Source: Cordilura impudica (taxonomy: Eukaryota; Arthropoda; Insecta; Diptera; Scathophagidae). From it: a DNA stretch of 64,000 nucleotides. The notes under the pieces are model-generated. The model saw only the letters and a program-made list of their open reading frames with translations, did not search any database and had not been told where the DNA came from. The stretch is from NCBI GenBank assembly GCA_963682025.1, contig OY821521.1, positions 49,502,807 through 49,566,806 of the forward strand, given 5' to 3'. Positions 46,601-57,999 of this stretch are shown piece after piece (the stretch's first letter is position 1; every line of letters starts with the position of its first letter). A program made the position numbers and the translations under genes.

Positions 46601-49188
46601 TTATTTATTATTTATTATTTATTATTTATTATTTATTATTTATTATTTATTATTTATTATTTATTATTTATTATTTATTATTTATTATTTATTATTTATT
46701 ATTTATTATTTATTATTTATTATTTATTATTTATTATTTATTATTTATTATTTATTATTTATTATTTATTATTTATTATTTATTATTTATTATTTATTAT
46801 TTATTATTTATTATTTATTATTTATTATTTATTATTTATTATTTATTATTTATTATTTATTATTTATTATTTATTATTTATTATTTATTATTTATTATTT
46901 ATTATTTATTATTTATTATTTATTATTTATTATTTATTATTTATTATTTATTATTTATTATTTATTATTTATTATTTATTATTTATTATTTATTATTTAT
47001 TATTTATTATTTATTATTTATTATTTATTATTTATTATTTATTATTTATTATTTATTATTTATTATTTATTATTTATTATTTATTATTTATTATTTATTA
47101 TTTATTATTTATTATTTATTATTTATTATTTATTATTTATTATTTATTATTTATTATTTATTATTTATTATTTATTATTTATTATTTATTATTTATTATT
47201 TATTATTTATTATTTATTATTTATTATTTATTATTTATTATTTATTATTTATTATTTATTATTTATTATTTATTATTTATTATTTATTATTTATTATTTA
47301 TTATTTATTATTTATTATTTATTATTTATTATTTATTATTTATTATTTATTATTTATTATTTATTATTTATTATTTATTATTTATTATTTATTATTTATT
47401 ATTTATTATTTATTATTTATTATTTATTATTTATTATTTATTATTTATTATTTATTATTTATTATTTATTATTTATTATTTATTATTTATTATTTATTAT
47501 TTATTATTTATTATTTATTATTTATTATTTATTATTTATTATTTATTATTTATTATTTATTATTTATTATTTATTATTTATTATTTATTATTTATTATTT
47601 ATTATTTATTATTTATTATTTATTATTTATTATTTATTATTTATTATTTATTATTTATTATTTATTATTTATTATTTATTATTTATTATTTATTATTTAT
47701 TATTTATTATTTATTATTTATTATTTATTATTTATTATTTATTATTTATTATTTATTATTTATTATTTATTATTTATTATTTATTATTTATTATTTATTA
47801 TTTATTATTTATTATTTATTATTTATTATTTATTATTTATTATTTATTATTTATTATTTATTATTTATTATTTATTATTTATTATTTATTATTTATTATT
47901 TATTATTTATTATTTATTATTTATTATTTATTATTTATTATTTATTATTTATTATTTATTATTTATTATTTATTATTTATTATTTATTATTTATTATTTA
48001 TTATTTATTATTTATTATTTATTATTTATTATTTATTATTTATTATTTATTATTTATTATTTATTATTTATTATTTATTATTTATTATTTATTATTTATT
48101 ATTTATTATTTATTATTTATTATTTATTATTTATTATTTATTATTTATTATTTATTATTTATTATTTATTATTTATTATTTATTATTTATTATTTATTAT
48201 TTATTATTTATTATTTATTATTTATTATTTATTATTTATTATTTATTATTTATTATTTATTATTTATTATTTATTATTTATTATTTATTATTTATTATTT
48301 ATTATTTATTATTTATTATTTATTATTTATTATTTATTATTTATTATTTATTATTTATTATTTATTATTTATTATTTATTATTTATTATTTATTATTTAT
48401 TATTTATTATTTATTATTTATTATTTATTATTTATTATTTATTATTTATTATTTATTATTTATTATTTATTATTTATTATTTATTATTTATTATTTATTA
48501 TTTATTATTTATTATTTATTATTTATTATTTATTATTTATTATTTATTATTTATTATTTATTATTTATTATTTATTATTTATTATTTATTATTTATTATT
48601 TATTATTTATTATTTATTATTTATTATTTATTATTTATTATTTATTATTTATTATTTATTATTTATTATTTATTATTTATTATTTATTATTTATTATTTA
48701 TTATTTATTATTTATTATTTATTATTTATTATTTATTATTTATTATTTATTATTTATTATTTATTATTTATTATTTATTATTTATTATTTATTATTTATT
48801 ATTTATTATTTATTATTTATTATTTATTATTTATTATTTATTATTTATTATTTATTATTTATTATTTATTATTTATTATTTATTATTTATTATTTATTAT
48901 TTATTATTTATTATTTATTATTTATTATTTATTATTTATTATTTATTATTTATTATTTATTATTTATTATTTATTATTTATTATTTATTATTTATTATTT
49001 ATTATTTATTATTTATTATTTATTATTTATTATTTATTATTTATTATTTATTATTTATTATTTATTATTTATTATTTATTATTTATTATTTATTATTTAT
49101 TATTTATTATTTATTATTTATTATTTATTATTTATTATTTATTGTTTATTATTTATTATTTATTATTTATTATTTATTATTAATTATT
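43627..49188 (+). repeat. Heptamer satellite (ATTATTT)n, about 795 copies
   Basis: A 5.56 kb array of a 7-bp unit, extremely homogeneous. Changes cluster at the edges: CATTATT near 43651 and 43700, TATATTA near 43740, GTTTATT near 44025, TAATTA near 44119, TTAGTA near 44226, and GTTTATT near 49143. The core from about 44230 to 49140 has only one visible slip, an extra T near 46561. The + strand contains no stop codon in any frame because the 21-nt cycle reads I-I-Y-Y-L-L-F, but this is not a gene. Confidence 0.98.
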
Positions 49189-50004
49189 TGTTATCTGATA
49201 ATGACCCCGAAAATGTTCACCAGTGTAAACAAGTGGTACTGCTGGTTTTAATCTTTGTTATTACTAAAATTTGTTTTGAATGTAAATAGTAAGTCCGTCA
49301 CTCATGCGAGGAAAGTCGTGGGAATTATCTTCTCAGCATTCGCCAGATTAGCAACAGTCCCATTGCATTAGTTAAAATGTATTTCACAGAATCCATAAAT
49401 GATTACTTGCCTTTTTAGAATAGCAGCTATTTCACTATATTGAAGCTACTTTTATGCTAGTATAATAATTAACAGAAATCTTAGCTAACACTTATTTAAT
49501 TTCGCTAAGTGTAATTAAAGTTTTTTTTGGCTTCGAAAATAAATGGACGGATGATAGATTTAGGTTATAAATAGGTTATAAAGTCCTTCTAATATTCATA
49601 TGTTAATATATATGTGAAATATATTAAATAAGGTCATATTTTTTTATTTACACTAATACTTAGCCAAACACATTTGTGTGTGTGTGTGTTTTTTTTTCAT
49701 ATGTGGTGGTTACAATATGTTTTAAGGACTTGACGGCGTCATCATAGTAAAATATTGTATGTTGAATCTAATAAGACTTGAAATTATCCAAATAACATGT
49801 TCGTATGTCATATATTTTAAAATACTCATGTTAAACGAATATAATGTCGAAAGGAGAGTAAAGTCGGACAAAAGAAAACAAAATTGGCAATTGCGAAAAA
49901 AATGTGGATATGATAATATAATGTAATAAATAAGGAATCTGTAGTTGATTTATGAAATACATAATAAATCAAATGTCAGCTTTTTATGTTTTTTTCTTTT
50001 GCAT

Positions 50005-50022
50005 GGGAGGGGGGGAGGGGGG
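50005..50022 (+). other. G-rich tract, possible G-quadruplex
   Basis: GGGAGGGGGGGAGGGGGG provides at least four runs of three or more G separated by single A, enough for an intramolecular quadruplex on the + strand. It is strikingly G-rich in a window where G tracts are otherwise absent. Confidence 0.6.
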
Positions 50023-51934
50023 CGTATAACGGGAAAGTTAATTTTTTATAAGGAAAGTAATTTAACAAAAACTGCTTAACTTAATTGATTGATTTCATCT
50101 TATTTAATAAGAAGTTATTAATTCAACAATTTATGTTTTATAAAATATAATATTTCTATAAAACATCAAAACTCTAAAGGTTAAACTATCCACCTGCCCC
50201 GTATGATGTTCGCATATTGTGTAGGGTACCGCATTTCTTTTTTTTTACCAAAAACTAACTCAAGCCAAAACAAATTACATATTAAGCCATCCGAAATAAG
50301 AATATGAATTTAATACGGCTTTCTTAAGAGACATTAAGGAAGCACAACAGCATTCTTATTCTGGACAAGTATTTTTCTACAATATACTTACATATTTATA
50401 TATTTATTTATTTATTCCTCTCAAGCAGCCAAAGTGGCAACATCATGATCATCATCAACATCAATGATCATCATTGAAATTTACTTAAACACATGTAACA
50501 CCTGGCTTTTTCTTTTCTACACATAAATTCATTATTGTGGTCAGCTTGTGGAGTAATGTGTTCACAATTCATAGAGCATAAATGGTGATCTCTAGTCTCA
50601 AGCAGGCCGACATACTCCTTAGAGGGTTTCACTAAAAACGTTTCTTAATTTTTTATATTTGCAAACCTTAAAGCGGAATATGAATTCTTATGGCCCTAAA
50701 GATTTGGAGGCCGATTTATTCAAAAATAATTTTTTTTATTAATCTAATTATCCTCGGAAATGATTTTTTTTGCTTTTGTGAAAATAAACCTTATATATTG
50801 ACAATCCTTTCAAAAAGTCAAAAAAAAATCTCTGAAATCTTTTCACTTATAGGAATTCATATTACAAAAATTAAAATAAAATATTGGTGAAATGCCCTAA
50901 TGCCCAACATCAACCGCAGGCTATTGGATTTTTTTTTCTATATTTTTGATTTTTTTTTTCAATTCCACATTCTGTGGCTGCTGTAACATATGACAGGTGC
51001 GTGCATGAAAACTTATGCAAAAAATTTATAAGAAAAAAAAAAATATTCGCCGAGATGAAAAAAAATGTAAGTTTAGTTATGTGAGTCTTTGCCGCTAAGC
51101 TGTTTTATATTACTTTTATTGTTGTTGTACATGTTAAGTCATACCGGTTAGTAGTTTGACATGCAACTGAACTACAAAAAATTGTTGCATACACAGCAGA
51201 ACAAGAAAACATAAAATCAAATAGAAATCACATCAATTGTACTCAGAACTATTAAACAATAAGCATTGTTTGCAACATTGTTGCCATCATTGTTGAACAG
51301 GTCAATTAGTTTTTTGATGATCCTATTCATAACAAAATAATTCAGCTTAAAGCAAAAAAGTTTCTTTTTAATTCACCTTGCGAAAGTTAGGAAATTTAAG
51401 TGCACTGCCCTAGACTTTATTCAAAGGACAACAAAAAGTTCAAAAAGTTCATAAATTCCTTAATAAACATATTTGTAAATTTATATTATAATGTTGCCAG
51501 CAATTCCAAACATTTCAAAACGAGGTTTTTAAAATTTTACCAGAGAGTACAATAATTTTTCATCGACCTTAAGCTACTTTCACCGCCATGACTCTTTTTA
51601 TTAAAATTCATCTTCTTGATTCCACTGAACTTTATTTTACAAAATCTATCAGAAGTTATTTCAGTGAAAAGAGTTCTAAGCTAATTTTATATCCAGCCAT
51701 ATCCTTCAAATTTCGATTTTCGGTTTTTGATGAAATAAAATAAATGACGAATATTTCATAGGTGGATGAAGTACTGTTACAAATTTTCAAAAGCAATTTG
51801 GCTGAATATTCATATTGAGTTTAAATACTAAAAATAAAGCAAAGATTATATAAAAAAAACTATGTGGGTCCGATCACAGGGGATAGGTGTAAACATCTAG
51901 CAATTAAAGATTTTTTTTAAGTTGGAAGTATAGT

Positions 51935-52065
51935 TAGCTGTTATACTTATATATTGTTATATTTGTGATAATGTTAAACTTTTCGGTTGTTGAATTTGTT
52001 GTTATACTCCGATATTGTTATATTTGTAATAGTGTTATACTTGAGGGTTGTTGAATTAGCTGCAA
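51935..52065 (+). repeat. Short tandem duplication, about 65-70 bp unit
   Basis: TATTGTTATATTTGTGATAA...CGGTTGTTGAATT is followed by TATTGTTATATTTGTAATAG...GGGTTGTTGAATT. The two copies differ at several bases. Confidence 0.65.
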
Positions 52066-52312
52066 TAACTTTATTGCGCCAATACACTCATACCTCACAC
52101 GGTTTTTGTCTTACTCTTTTTTTGTGATTATATTGTGAAATAGATGGGGTAAAAATCTACTTGTGCGTATAGATATTTACACATCAAAAAATTTTTTCAT
52201 ATAAAATTTTTGTTTTGGCACTTAATCAATTTTAAAATTCAACTTCATGAATCCATTGAACTTTATCTCGTTACTAACTATCAGAAGTAATTTCAGTGCT
52301 TTTGAAATAAAA

Positions 52313-52420
52313 CAAGTAAGAAAATTATAGTCGGTCTAGACTGAATATTTGAAAGCTTGTACCATGGGTTTAGAGCGTTGGTCTTGGTCGTAGGTGCAAC
52401 AAATTGGGTATAAAAAGCAA
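52313..52420 (+). mobile_element. X repeat, copy 5, end fragment
   Basis: ACAAGTAAGAAAATTATAGT and CGGTCTAGACTGAATATTT show the start of X with the second half of the palindrome mutated. The body decays after ACCATGGGTTTAGA. Confidence 0.65.
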
Positions 52421-52539
52421 GTAACACTCTTACAATTTGGTACCCTCCACATCGTTTACATTAATATCTAGACTTATTGTACTATTTATAACCATGGTGC
52501 ATTGATATCAATGCATATTGCATTTGGAGTTGGTATTGA

Positions 52540-52850
52540 CTTCTCTCGATTTATATCGAGTTTTCTCAGAGACCGCACAATACATGTTGTTATCTAACGA
52601 GTTTCAGCTAAATTCAGGAATACCCTAAGGTTCCGTTCTTTGTCCTTCACTTTTCCTTATCTTTCTGAACGACCTTCTTGGTCAAATACCAGCAACATTT
52701 GTCATTAATTTTCCTTTAATTGTAGGCCAAGCCTTTTGGAGGTTGGGGGGCAAAAGGCGGGCAATAAATGACACACTCAATTAAGACCTGTTAACAATCT
52801 TCGAGTGGGGTGAAGCAATCTAATAAAATTTAAGTCAAATATCCACAAGC
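52540..52850 (+). pseudogene. LINE reverse-transcriptase fragment
   Basis: The + strand gives RFISSFLRDRTIHVVI, then LSNEFQLNSGIP, a stop in place of Gln, GSVLCPSLFLIFLNDLLGQI. This is the GxPQGSxLSPxLFLxFxNDL motif of CR1/Jockey-group RTs. The catalytic YADD is lost, and a trace of the following DLxxIxEWG motif is visible near 52783 (DLLTIFEWG). It is less related to the LINE at 9771 than to Jockey-type elements; the clade is uncertain. Confidence 0.82.
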
Positions 52851-52952
52851 ACTACTCCCTCTTTCGTCCTTACCATAACCTATTTTCTTGAAATCAACAC
52901 AATGCACTGCATTTTTAGGGGGCATCCCCTGAGTGTTGGTTAATAAAAATTT
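52845..52952 (+). mobile_element. SINE tail, second copy
   Basis: ACCTATTTT..TCAACACAATGCACTGCAT, then GGGGGCATCCCCTGAGTGTT match the tail of the SINE at 8176-8384. The tRNA-like head is absent, so this copy is 5' truncated. Confidence 0.8.
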
Positions 52953-53009
52953 TATAATTCGATAAACTTATTACTAAATTATTACGACAAACACACTGAA
53001 TATTTAAGT

Positions 53010-53290
53010 TTTTCCAGAGGTGTCACCATTTTCTTTGGACATGTCTCGGCACAATGATGCCCGATTTACCATATTTTCAATACCAACCTGCTTGAAATAA
53101 TGAAAAATAATATCATCATAACTTTACACAGGGAAATGGCTTATTTTATGAACGAGCGTGATTTCAACAGATAGACGGACGGACGGACATCGGACGTATA
53201 GACTCGAATTGTAATAAGGATCAGGAATATATATACCTTATGGGGTCAAAACTGCATTTTGCGATGCGTTACAAATGTAATGACAAACCC
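53010..53290 (-). mobile_element. DINE-1-like repeat (Y type), fragment
   Basis: TTTATGAACGAGCGTGATTT, AGACGGACGGACGGACATCG and GATCAGGAATATATATACC match the copy at 24875-25242 in the same orientation. It ends in TGTAATGACAAACCCAT, where X sequence takes over. Confidence 0.75.
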
Positions 53291-53299
53291 ATCTGAGTG

Positions 53300-53370
53300 G
53301 AATTTTTTTTAAATTTTTTGCCTGCAGATTTGAGACAGTTCATATTGGATGCTATACACACGGTGGGCAG
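53300..53370 (+). mobile_element. X repeat, fragment left of Q
   Basis: GCCTGCAGATTTGAGACAGT and TCATATTGGATGCTATA match the early body of X. X sequence resumes at 57690, to the right of Q, with roughly 270 bp of the X consensus missing between the two pieces. Confidence 0.65.
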
Positions 53371-53539
53371 GAAGCAACTTGTTATTCCATAAAAATGACG
53401 ACAAAAACCAAAAGCAGGAATTTGTTTGTGATGAAAAATGTATTCAAAAGCGGTTTGATTTGAAATCCTAGCTGCTCATTTTCTTGAGATATTAACTTTT
53501 TTCGATTTTGATATATTCACTTTTTTCGATATAGTATCT

Positions 53540-53913
53540 AATATTAATAGGCTAGGCGATTTCTTGTGACCGATGTTTTGTTCTACCGTTTTATTCCGAT
53601 TTTGACCAAACGTATATTATTTGAAAGGTATTTCTTTTTAGCGGTTTTGCAGAGTTACAGGTTTTTAAATTTTTTTTCTTTATTTTGAGTAAATTGCATT
53701 TAAAGTTGCTACTAACACATACATAAAATTATACAATGCTATGTGAGTGTTTATTAAATTTGTTAACGTGTTTGTAATAAAAATGAGTTCGTTTTTTTGT
53801 GTTGATTTGTGAATTGGCTATAATTGATTAGCATACCTTTAGGGTCTTTATTTAATGAAAAAATAAAATATCCGAGAATTTGCACTCGAATTTCGAGGGT
53901 TGGAATCTGCTAG
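53540..53913 (+). mobile_element. H repeat, copy 7, inside Q
   Basis: A well-preserved copy: ATTAATAGGCTAGGCGATTT at the start, ACTAACACATACATAAAATT in the middle, CTCGAATTTCGAG then GGTTGGAATCTGCTAG at the end. Confidence 0.82.
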
Positions 53914-54289
53914 TATATTATAAATATAATAATGGTTTGGCCAGAACATGAAGTAAGATTTCAGCCGATTTTACACGTTTCCAAGGTGCACCGCGCGGAG
54001 GTATCTTACATTGCACCTCTTTTTTAAAGTTTTTTTAAACTTTTTTATTTTTTTTAATTTTTTAAGCTTTTTTACTTTTTAAATTTTTTTTAACTTTTTA
54101 TTTATTTTTAATTTTTTTTTTTAATTTTCATTTATTACTAATAATTAATTGTTTAACATAAAACAGAAAAAAAATTAATATGTTAAATTTAACTTTTATA
54201 TGTGAATGGATGAAAGAGAAACTACTGCTTTTTTAATCGGTTCGGGTAAGATTTTTATTTACTATTTATTTTGAATTTAATCCCAAACT
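53914..54289. other. Non-coding part of Q
   Basis: A/T-rich sequence with long T runs and a short C/G patch (GTGCACCGCGCGGAGG near 53987). No motif is recognised. Confidence 0.35.
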
Positions 54290-55040
54290 TAACAAATTTT
54301 CTATGAATCGATTCACCAGCTTGCTCAGACCAGACCCCTAAGCCATCGTTATTTATGAGAATTATGGCTTGTTTCAAATGATCTAAAATCACATCGATTT
54401 TAATGGTTTGAGTGACATCTGTACTCTTTAAAGCATTGCGGAGTTCGCTGATATTTTTATCAAAGTCACTTAAATCTACTTTTTGTAGAGAAGCAAGATT
54501 CTACAATTTTAATGAAGCGATATAAGACATCCGATATAGGGCATCCGCTTCTTTTGAAAGTTTACGACATTGATTTCCTTCAAAGGCATCGCCTTGATAA
54601 TTCTTATGAATTATACTTAACTTTTTGGGCCACAATAAACTTTATCACGACCTACTACTTTAACAATCCCGTTCCAGAAAAGATGGTTCACAAATCCTAA
54701 AAGAAGATGGAACTCTGGAGGTACAATTTTCTCTATTACATATGTATTATCGAAATCGTCATCTTTCTCTTTCGGGAATAATGGAAAATTAACTGTACTG
54801 TAACTTTCTTTGCTTCTTTTTTTTTACCTACACGTTGAAAGTGCAAATAATCTTCTTTCAAATTTTTGTACGTTTTTAAATTAAAATATTGGTCACCGTC
54901 GGTTTTTGAATCATTTTCTTCATATATTTGATTAAAGCCTACTAATTCACCCAAAGTTATAAAGCAATAAGGGCACGGGTATGTGGCACTCGCTATCTCA
55001 GCCATGGCCAAAGTTTTCGACTGACGGGCTATTATCTAAT
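54290..55040 (-). pseudogene. Q protein, C-terminal half (candidate transposase)
   Basis: Reading the minus strand from 55040, KTLAMAEIASATYPCPYC opens the segment, with a CxxC pair that could bind zinc. Next come LKEDYLHFQRVGKKKEAK and, after frame breaks, PEFHLLLGFVNHLFWNGIV, IDVILDHLKQAI and GLGVWSEQAGESIHRKF near 54310. The same order of motifs occurs, to my recollection, in uncharacterised proteins repeated in insect and cnidarian genomes. The SEQAGE glutamate, with D residues upstream, could complete a DDE-type site; that is inference. Multiple stops and frameshifts make it inactive. Confidence 0.6.
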
Positions 55041-55269
55041 TAGAAAATTACTCGGGGGCCAAAAAAAAAATTTTTTTTTTTGACTAAAGTAGTCAAATTT
55101 AATTAGAAAGTCTTTATTTAATGCGATAAATGTGGTCGTTTACAATTAGTGCTTAATTTTTCAATATCTGAATCAAAATTACTTGTTCAAAATTCTTAGT
55201 ATTGCATACAAATGTTCATCACTTGTCCTAGATCGCGATTGACTTATAGTTTGGTTCATTATAACCAGC

Positions 55270-56180
55270 TTTTTTTTTTTTGCCAAATTTCGAATATTTT
55301 AGTATTTTTCTTCATTTAGATAGAAGACGATAAAAATTTGGTAAGTTGTCCGTTTGATGATGAAATAAATTTTGCATAGCCGCAATACATTGTGAATAAA
55401 CTAATTTCAGGTGAATATCACTTGAATCACTAGACATTAGTAGCAATTGGAATACGAATAATTGACAAATCATTTTCAATTATACGAAAACAATTAAATC
55501 TTCGATTAATTTCATTTGTTAAAGGACGTAAAAAATGTATGATCGACTGAAAAGGCTAAACTCGGGAAAGTCTTCCTTTTCGGGTAATATAAAAAAATTT
55601 ACTAAAACCTAACAATCGAACATGGCTGAGTAGTCAGCTCGAGCTCTTCCAGCAAAGATATAAATTGTCTGTGTCTTATACCTTTTGATCGAAGAAAATT
55701 TGCCAATTACATGTTCTATTTTTAATACATTTTTACACAATGCGTGTTGATATATAATACATAATAAGCTGTTTATTTGGATCAATCGTGTGAACCTTGT
55801 CTTGAATTCTTTTTAGCAGGCCTATATTTGAACCCGTTAAGTTTGGGAATCCATTGGTAGTCACATTAACAAGATTTTCCCATTTAATATTACATTTCAA
55901 AAGACATTTTACACCTTCGTTAAAAAGTTCTGCACCGGTAGTTCTATTTTTCACAGCTCCTGTGTAATTTCAAGTTCCTCATTAATTGACCGAACAAAAA
56001 TCAGTAGTTGTGCAATATCTTTTATATCGCAGCTCTAGTCTAAAGCTATAGCACAGTAAGGTCTATTTGTATTTGATAATTTTTCTGACAGCTGCTCATT
56101 AAATTATCACTGATTTGCTCTTCGCATAAAAGTTTGCCTTGACAGGGACATACTTTCAAATTTTCAACCTAGTTGTGGAC
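55270..56180 (-). pseudogene. hAT-superfamily transposase relic
   Basis: The minus strand reads SMSLSRQTFMRRANQ, LSNTNRPYCAIALD, a stop, SCDIKDIAQLLIFVRSINEE and LEITQEL. It continues TGAELFNEGVKCLLKCNIKW, LVNVTTNGFPNLTGSNIGLL. Beyond 55733 come CKNVLKIEHVI and, in a shifted frame, RHRQFISLLEELELTTQP. This is the RNase H-like core of hAT transposases of the GTF2IRD2/ZBED5-related type, where ALDESTD holds the first catalytic aspartate. Here the stop replaces the Glu after it. The BED finger was not found. It has been inserted within Q's gene. Confidence 0.83.
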
Positions 56181-56480
56181 ACAGAAATTTTAAAACACCT
56201 ACCATAAAATTTTTTATAAAATCATCATCTGAAAAGGGTTGTAAAAACAAAAAGGGTAGCTTTTGTAGCTGCTTCTTGCAGTTTATCTTGCCGTGTGAAA
56301 ATATTTTATGTGCTAAAAAAAATGGCAAATAAAATTTTAAAATATTTGACAATTGTAAACAATTTGCAACGTAAGTCATAAAAAAGGGTCAATAAAATTT
56401 TAATAAATTTGGTTGAAACAATTGTCGTCGTTTTTATCGGGGTGTATCAGATCGCGAATTGATGTTTCAATTTTTCGCAG

Positions 56481-56760
56481 TACACGAGCCAGAACACGAA
56501 TTTAAAATATAACTGAATTCGAACCTGTTTATTGTACATGTTCTATTTTTTCTTAGTACACGAGCCAGAACACGAATTTAAAATATAACTGAACTCGAAC
56601 CTGTTTATTGTACATGTTCTATTTTTTCTTAGTACACGACCCAGAACATGACTTAAAATATAACTGAACTCGAACCGTTTATTGCACATGTTCTGTTTTT
56701 TTTCAGTACACGTACCAGAACACGGACTTCAAATAAAGCAACACTCGAATCTGTGTGGTT
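56481..56760. repeat. 76-bp tandem array, about 3.5 units
   Basis: TACACGAGCCAGAACACGAA recurs at 56481, 56557, 56633 (CGACCCAGAACATG) and 56707 (CGTACCAGAACACGG), with spacings 76, 76 and 74. Each unit carries TATTGTACATGTTCTATTTT (TATTGCACATG in one). Confidence 0.85.
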
Positions 56761-56832
56761 TATGTGTGATCGAAACAAAAAGTACGTGATAGAAAAATGT
56801 TCGTGTAAATAACGAAATATTAAAACGAACAC

Positions 56833-56920
56833 AAGTCATGATGGTGTTGGGCACCGTAGAAAATTTAGAAACGCACATAATTGATATGAAAATAAAGATA
56901 TGTGTTGGCTGCTTTTGAAC
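56833..56920 (+). repeat. Z repeat, copy 1
   Basis: ACGAACACAAGTCATGATGG, GTGTTGGGCACCG and AATTGATATGAAAATAAAGA recur in reverse orientation at 63905-64000. The family is unknown. It adjoins the 76-bp array here and a LINE fragment there. Confidence 0.7.
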
Positions 56921-56935
56921 AGAACATTGTGTGTT

Positions 56936-57440
56936 TCATGTGTGTATTTTCTGAACCTTGGGTACTATGCATAATATAATTAATCGATAGACACTATTTA
57001 ATTTGCGTTTATTTCCAATATTTCCCCCAGAAGAATAAAAGGATATGTCTTCACTTTCACAATCGTTTGAATCATTTTCTTCTTCTTCAGATAAATCAGA
57101 TAATGAAGTTTTGAAAAAATTTTGACCTCCATCTGCCAATAATTTTATTTTAGTTTCCTGCATTTGCTCCACGTTCCGTTGTTCAAAAACAAAGTCAAGA
57201 ACTTCACTAGCGTTAGTATAAACAACCGGTCTTTGTGTAATTCCTTCTTTAGTCTCGAAATTAGAAAAAGTTTCTTGGTAAATAGTTTCCATTAACTTTT
57301 GTTTTTCTTGCTTAGGGTGGTTTCCTTCCAACTTGGCTACGTATGAAGTTAACTAATTTTTTCATATAATTTGAAGATGATGCAGTATTAGCCTGAAAAT
57401 TATATAATCTTTCAGGAGAAACGATTATTTCATTTGGAGA
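56936..57440 (-). pseudogene. Q protein, N-terminal half (candidate transposase)
   Basis: From about 57440 down: SPNEIIVSPERLYNFQANTA, YMKKLVNFIRSQVG, then after a frameshift EGNHPKQEKQKLMETIYQET, NASEVLDFVFEQRNVEQMQE, KIKLLADGGQNFFKTSLSDL and, after an acidic stretch, KRKLNSVYRLIILCIVPKVQ. The ADGGQ aspartate sits where an RNase H-like fold would carry its first acidic residue. The gene breaks near 56945 and resumes at 55040. Family membership is from recollection of unnamed insect proteins; no established transposase class is claimed. Confidence 0.58.
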
Positions 57441-57689
57441 TCTTTTATTAATGGATATTCGAGTTTGTTAACCTGTTGTATGTATGGTTTACTGAAAAAT
57501 ACAGATACGAAAAATGATTAAGAAATTGTGGTTTTGGCCTTTTGAATATTTAGAAAATGCTTCCTGCGCAAAAATCGAAAAATGTGAATACCTCAAGAAA
57601 AGGAGCAGCTAGGATTTCAATTCAAACGGCTTTTGAATTTATCACAAACAAACCCCCTCTTTTGGTTTTTTCGCCATTTTTATGGAATA

Positions 57690-57999
57690 GGGGCCATTGG
57701 TATTGGGACAAGATCTGAACATGCACCGATTTTCACCAGTTTCAATAGCGTTCATCCCATGGCTGATAAAAGCCCTATATAATAAATTTTATTAAAATAT
57801 ATTCATATTTGCGACCGGTAGTTTGATTACAAAGTTTACATGGACACGCAGACGGACGGACGGACATCGCTAAATCGACTCAGAAAGTGATTCGGAGTCG
57901 ATCGGTATAATAAAAGGGTCTAGGTCAAATATTGTTGGTAGTTACAAACAGCAGCACAAAGTCATTATACCCAAACCACATAGTGTTCCAGGGTATAAA
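57690..57999 (+). mobile_element. X repeat, copy 6, right of Q
   Basis: CATTGGTATTGGGACAAGAT through GACGGACGGACGGACATCGC to the terminal hairpin AACCACATAGTGTTCCAGGG. It supplies the distal part of the X copy that Q interrupts. Confidence 0.82.

Larger units (their letters stand above)
49189..52312. other. Mostly unique intron-like DNA
   Basis: No gene or transposon is recognised. Local features are a G-rich tract at 50005-50022, an ATC/GATCATC microsatellite near 50443-50480, and a short tandem duplication at 51935-52065. A 66-codon frame at 50690-50890 is A/T-driven and unconvincing. Confidence 0.45.
53383..57689 (-). mobile_element. Element Q: DNA transposon with TIRs of about 120-130 bp
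   Basis: The left terminus (53383-53513) and right terminus (57570-57689) are inverted copies. TATTCCATAAAAATG opens both when read inward, followed by CAAAA.CCAAAAG, TTTGTTTGTGAT, TTCAAAAGC.GTTTGA and GAAATCCTAGCTGCTC. Between them lies a broken minus-strand gene (57440 to 54290). Inside are an H repeat (53540-53913), a hAT relic (about 55270-56180) and a 76-bp tandem array. X sequence flanks it on both sides, showing it jumped into an X copy. No clear target duplication survives. Q is my label. Confidence 0.75.
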
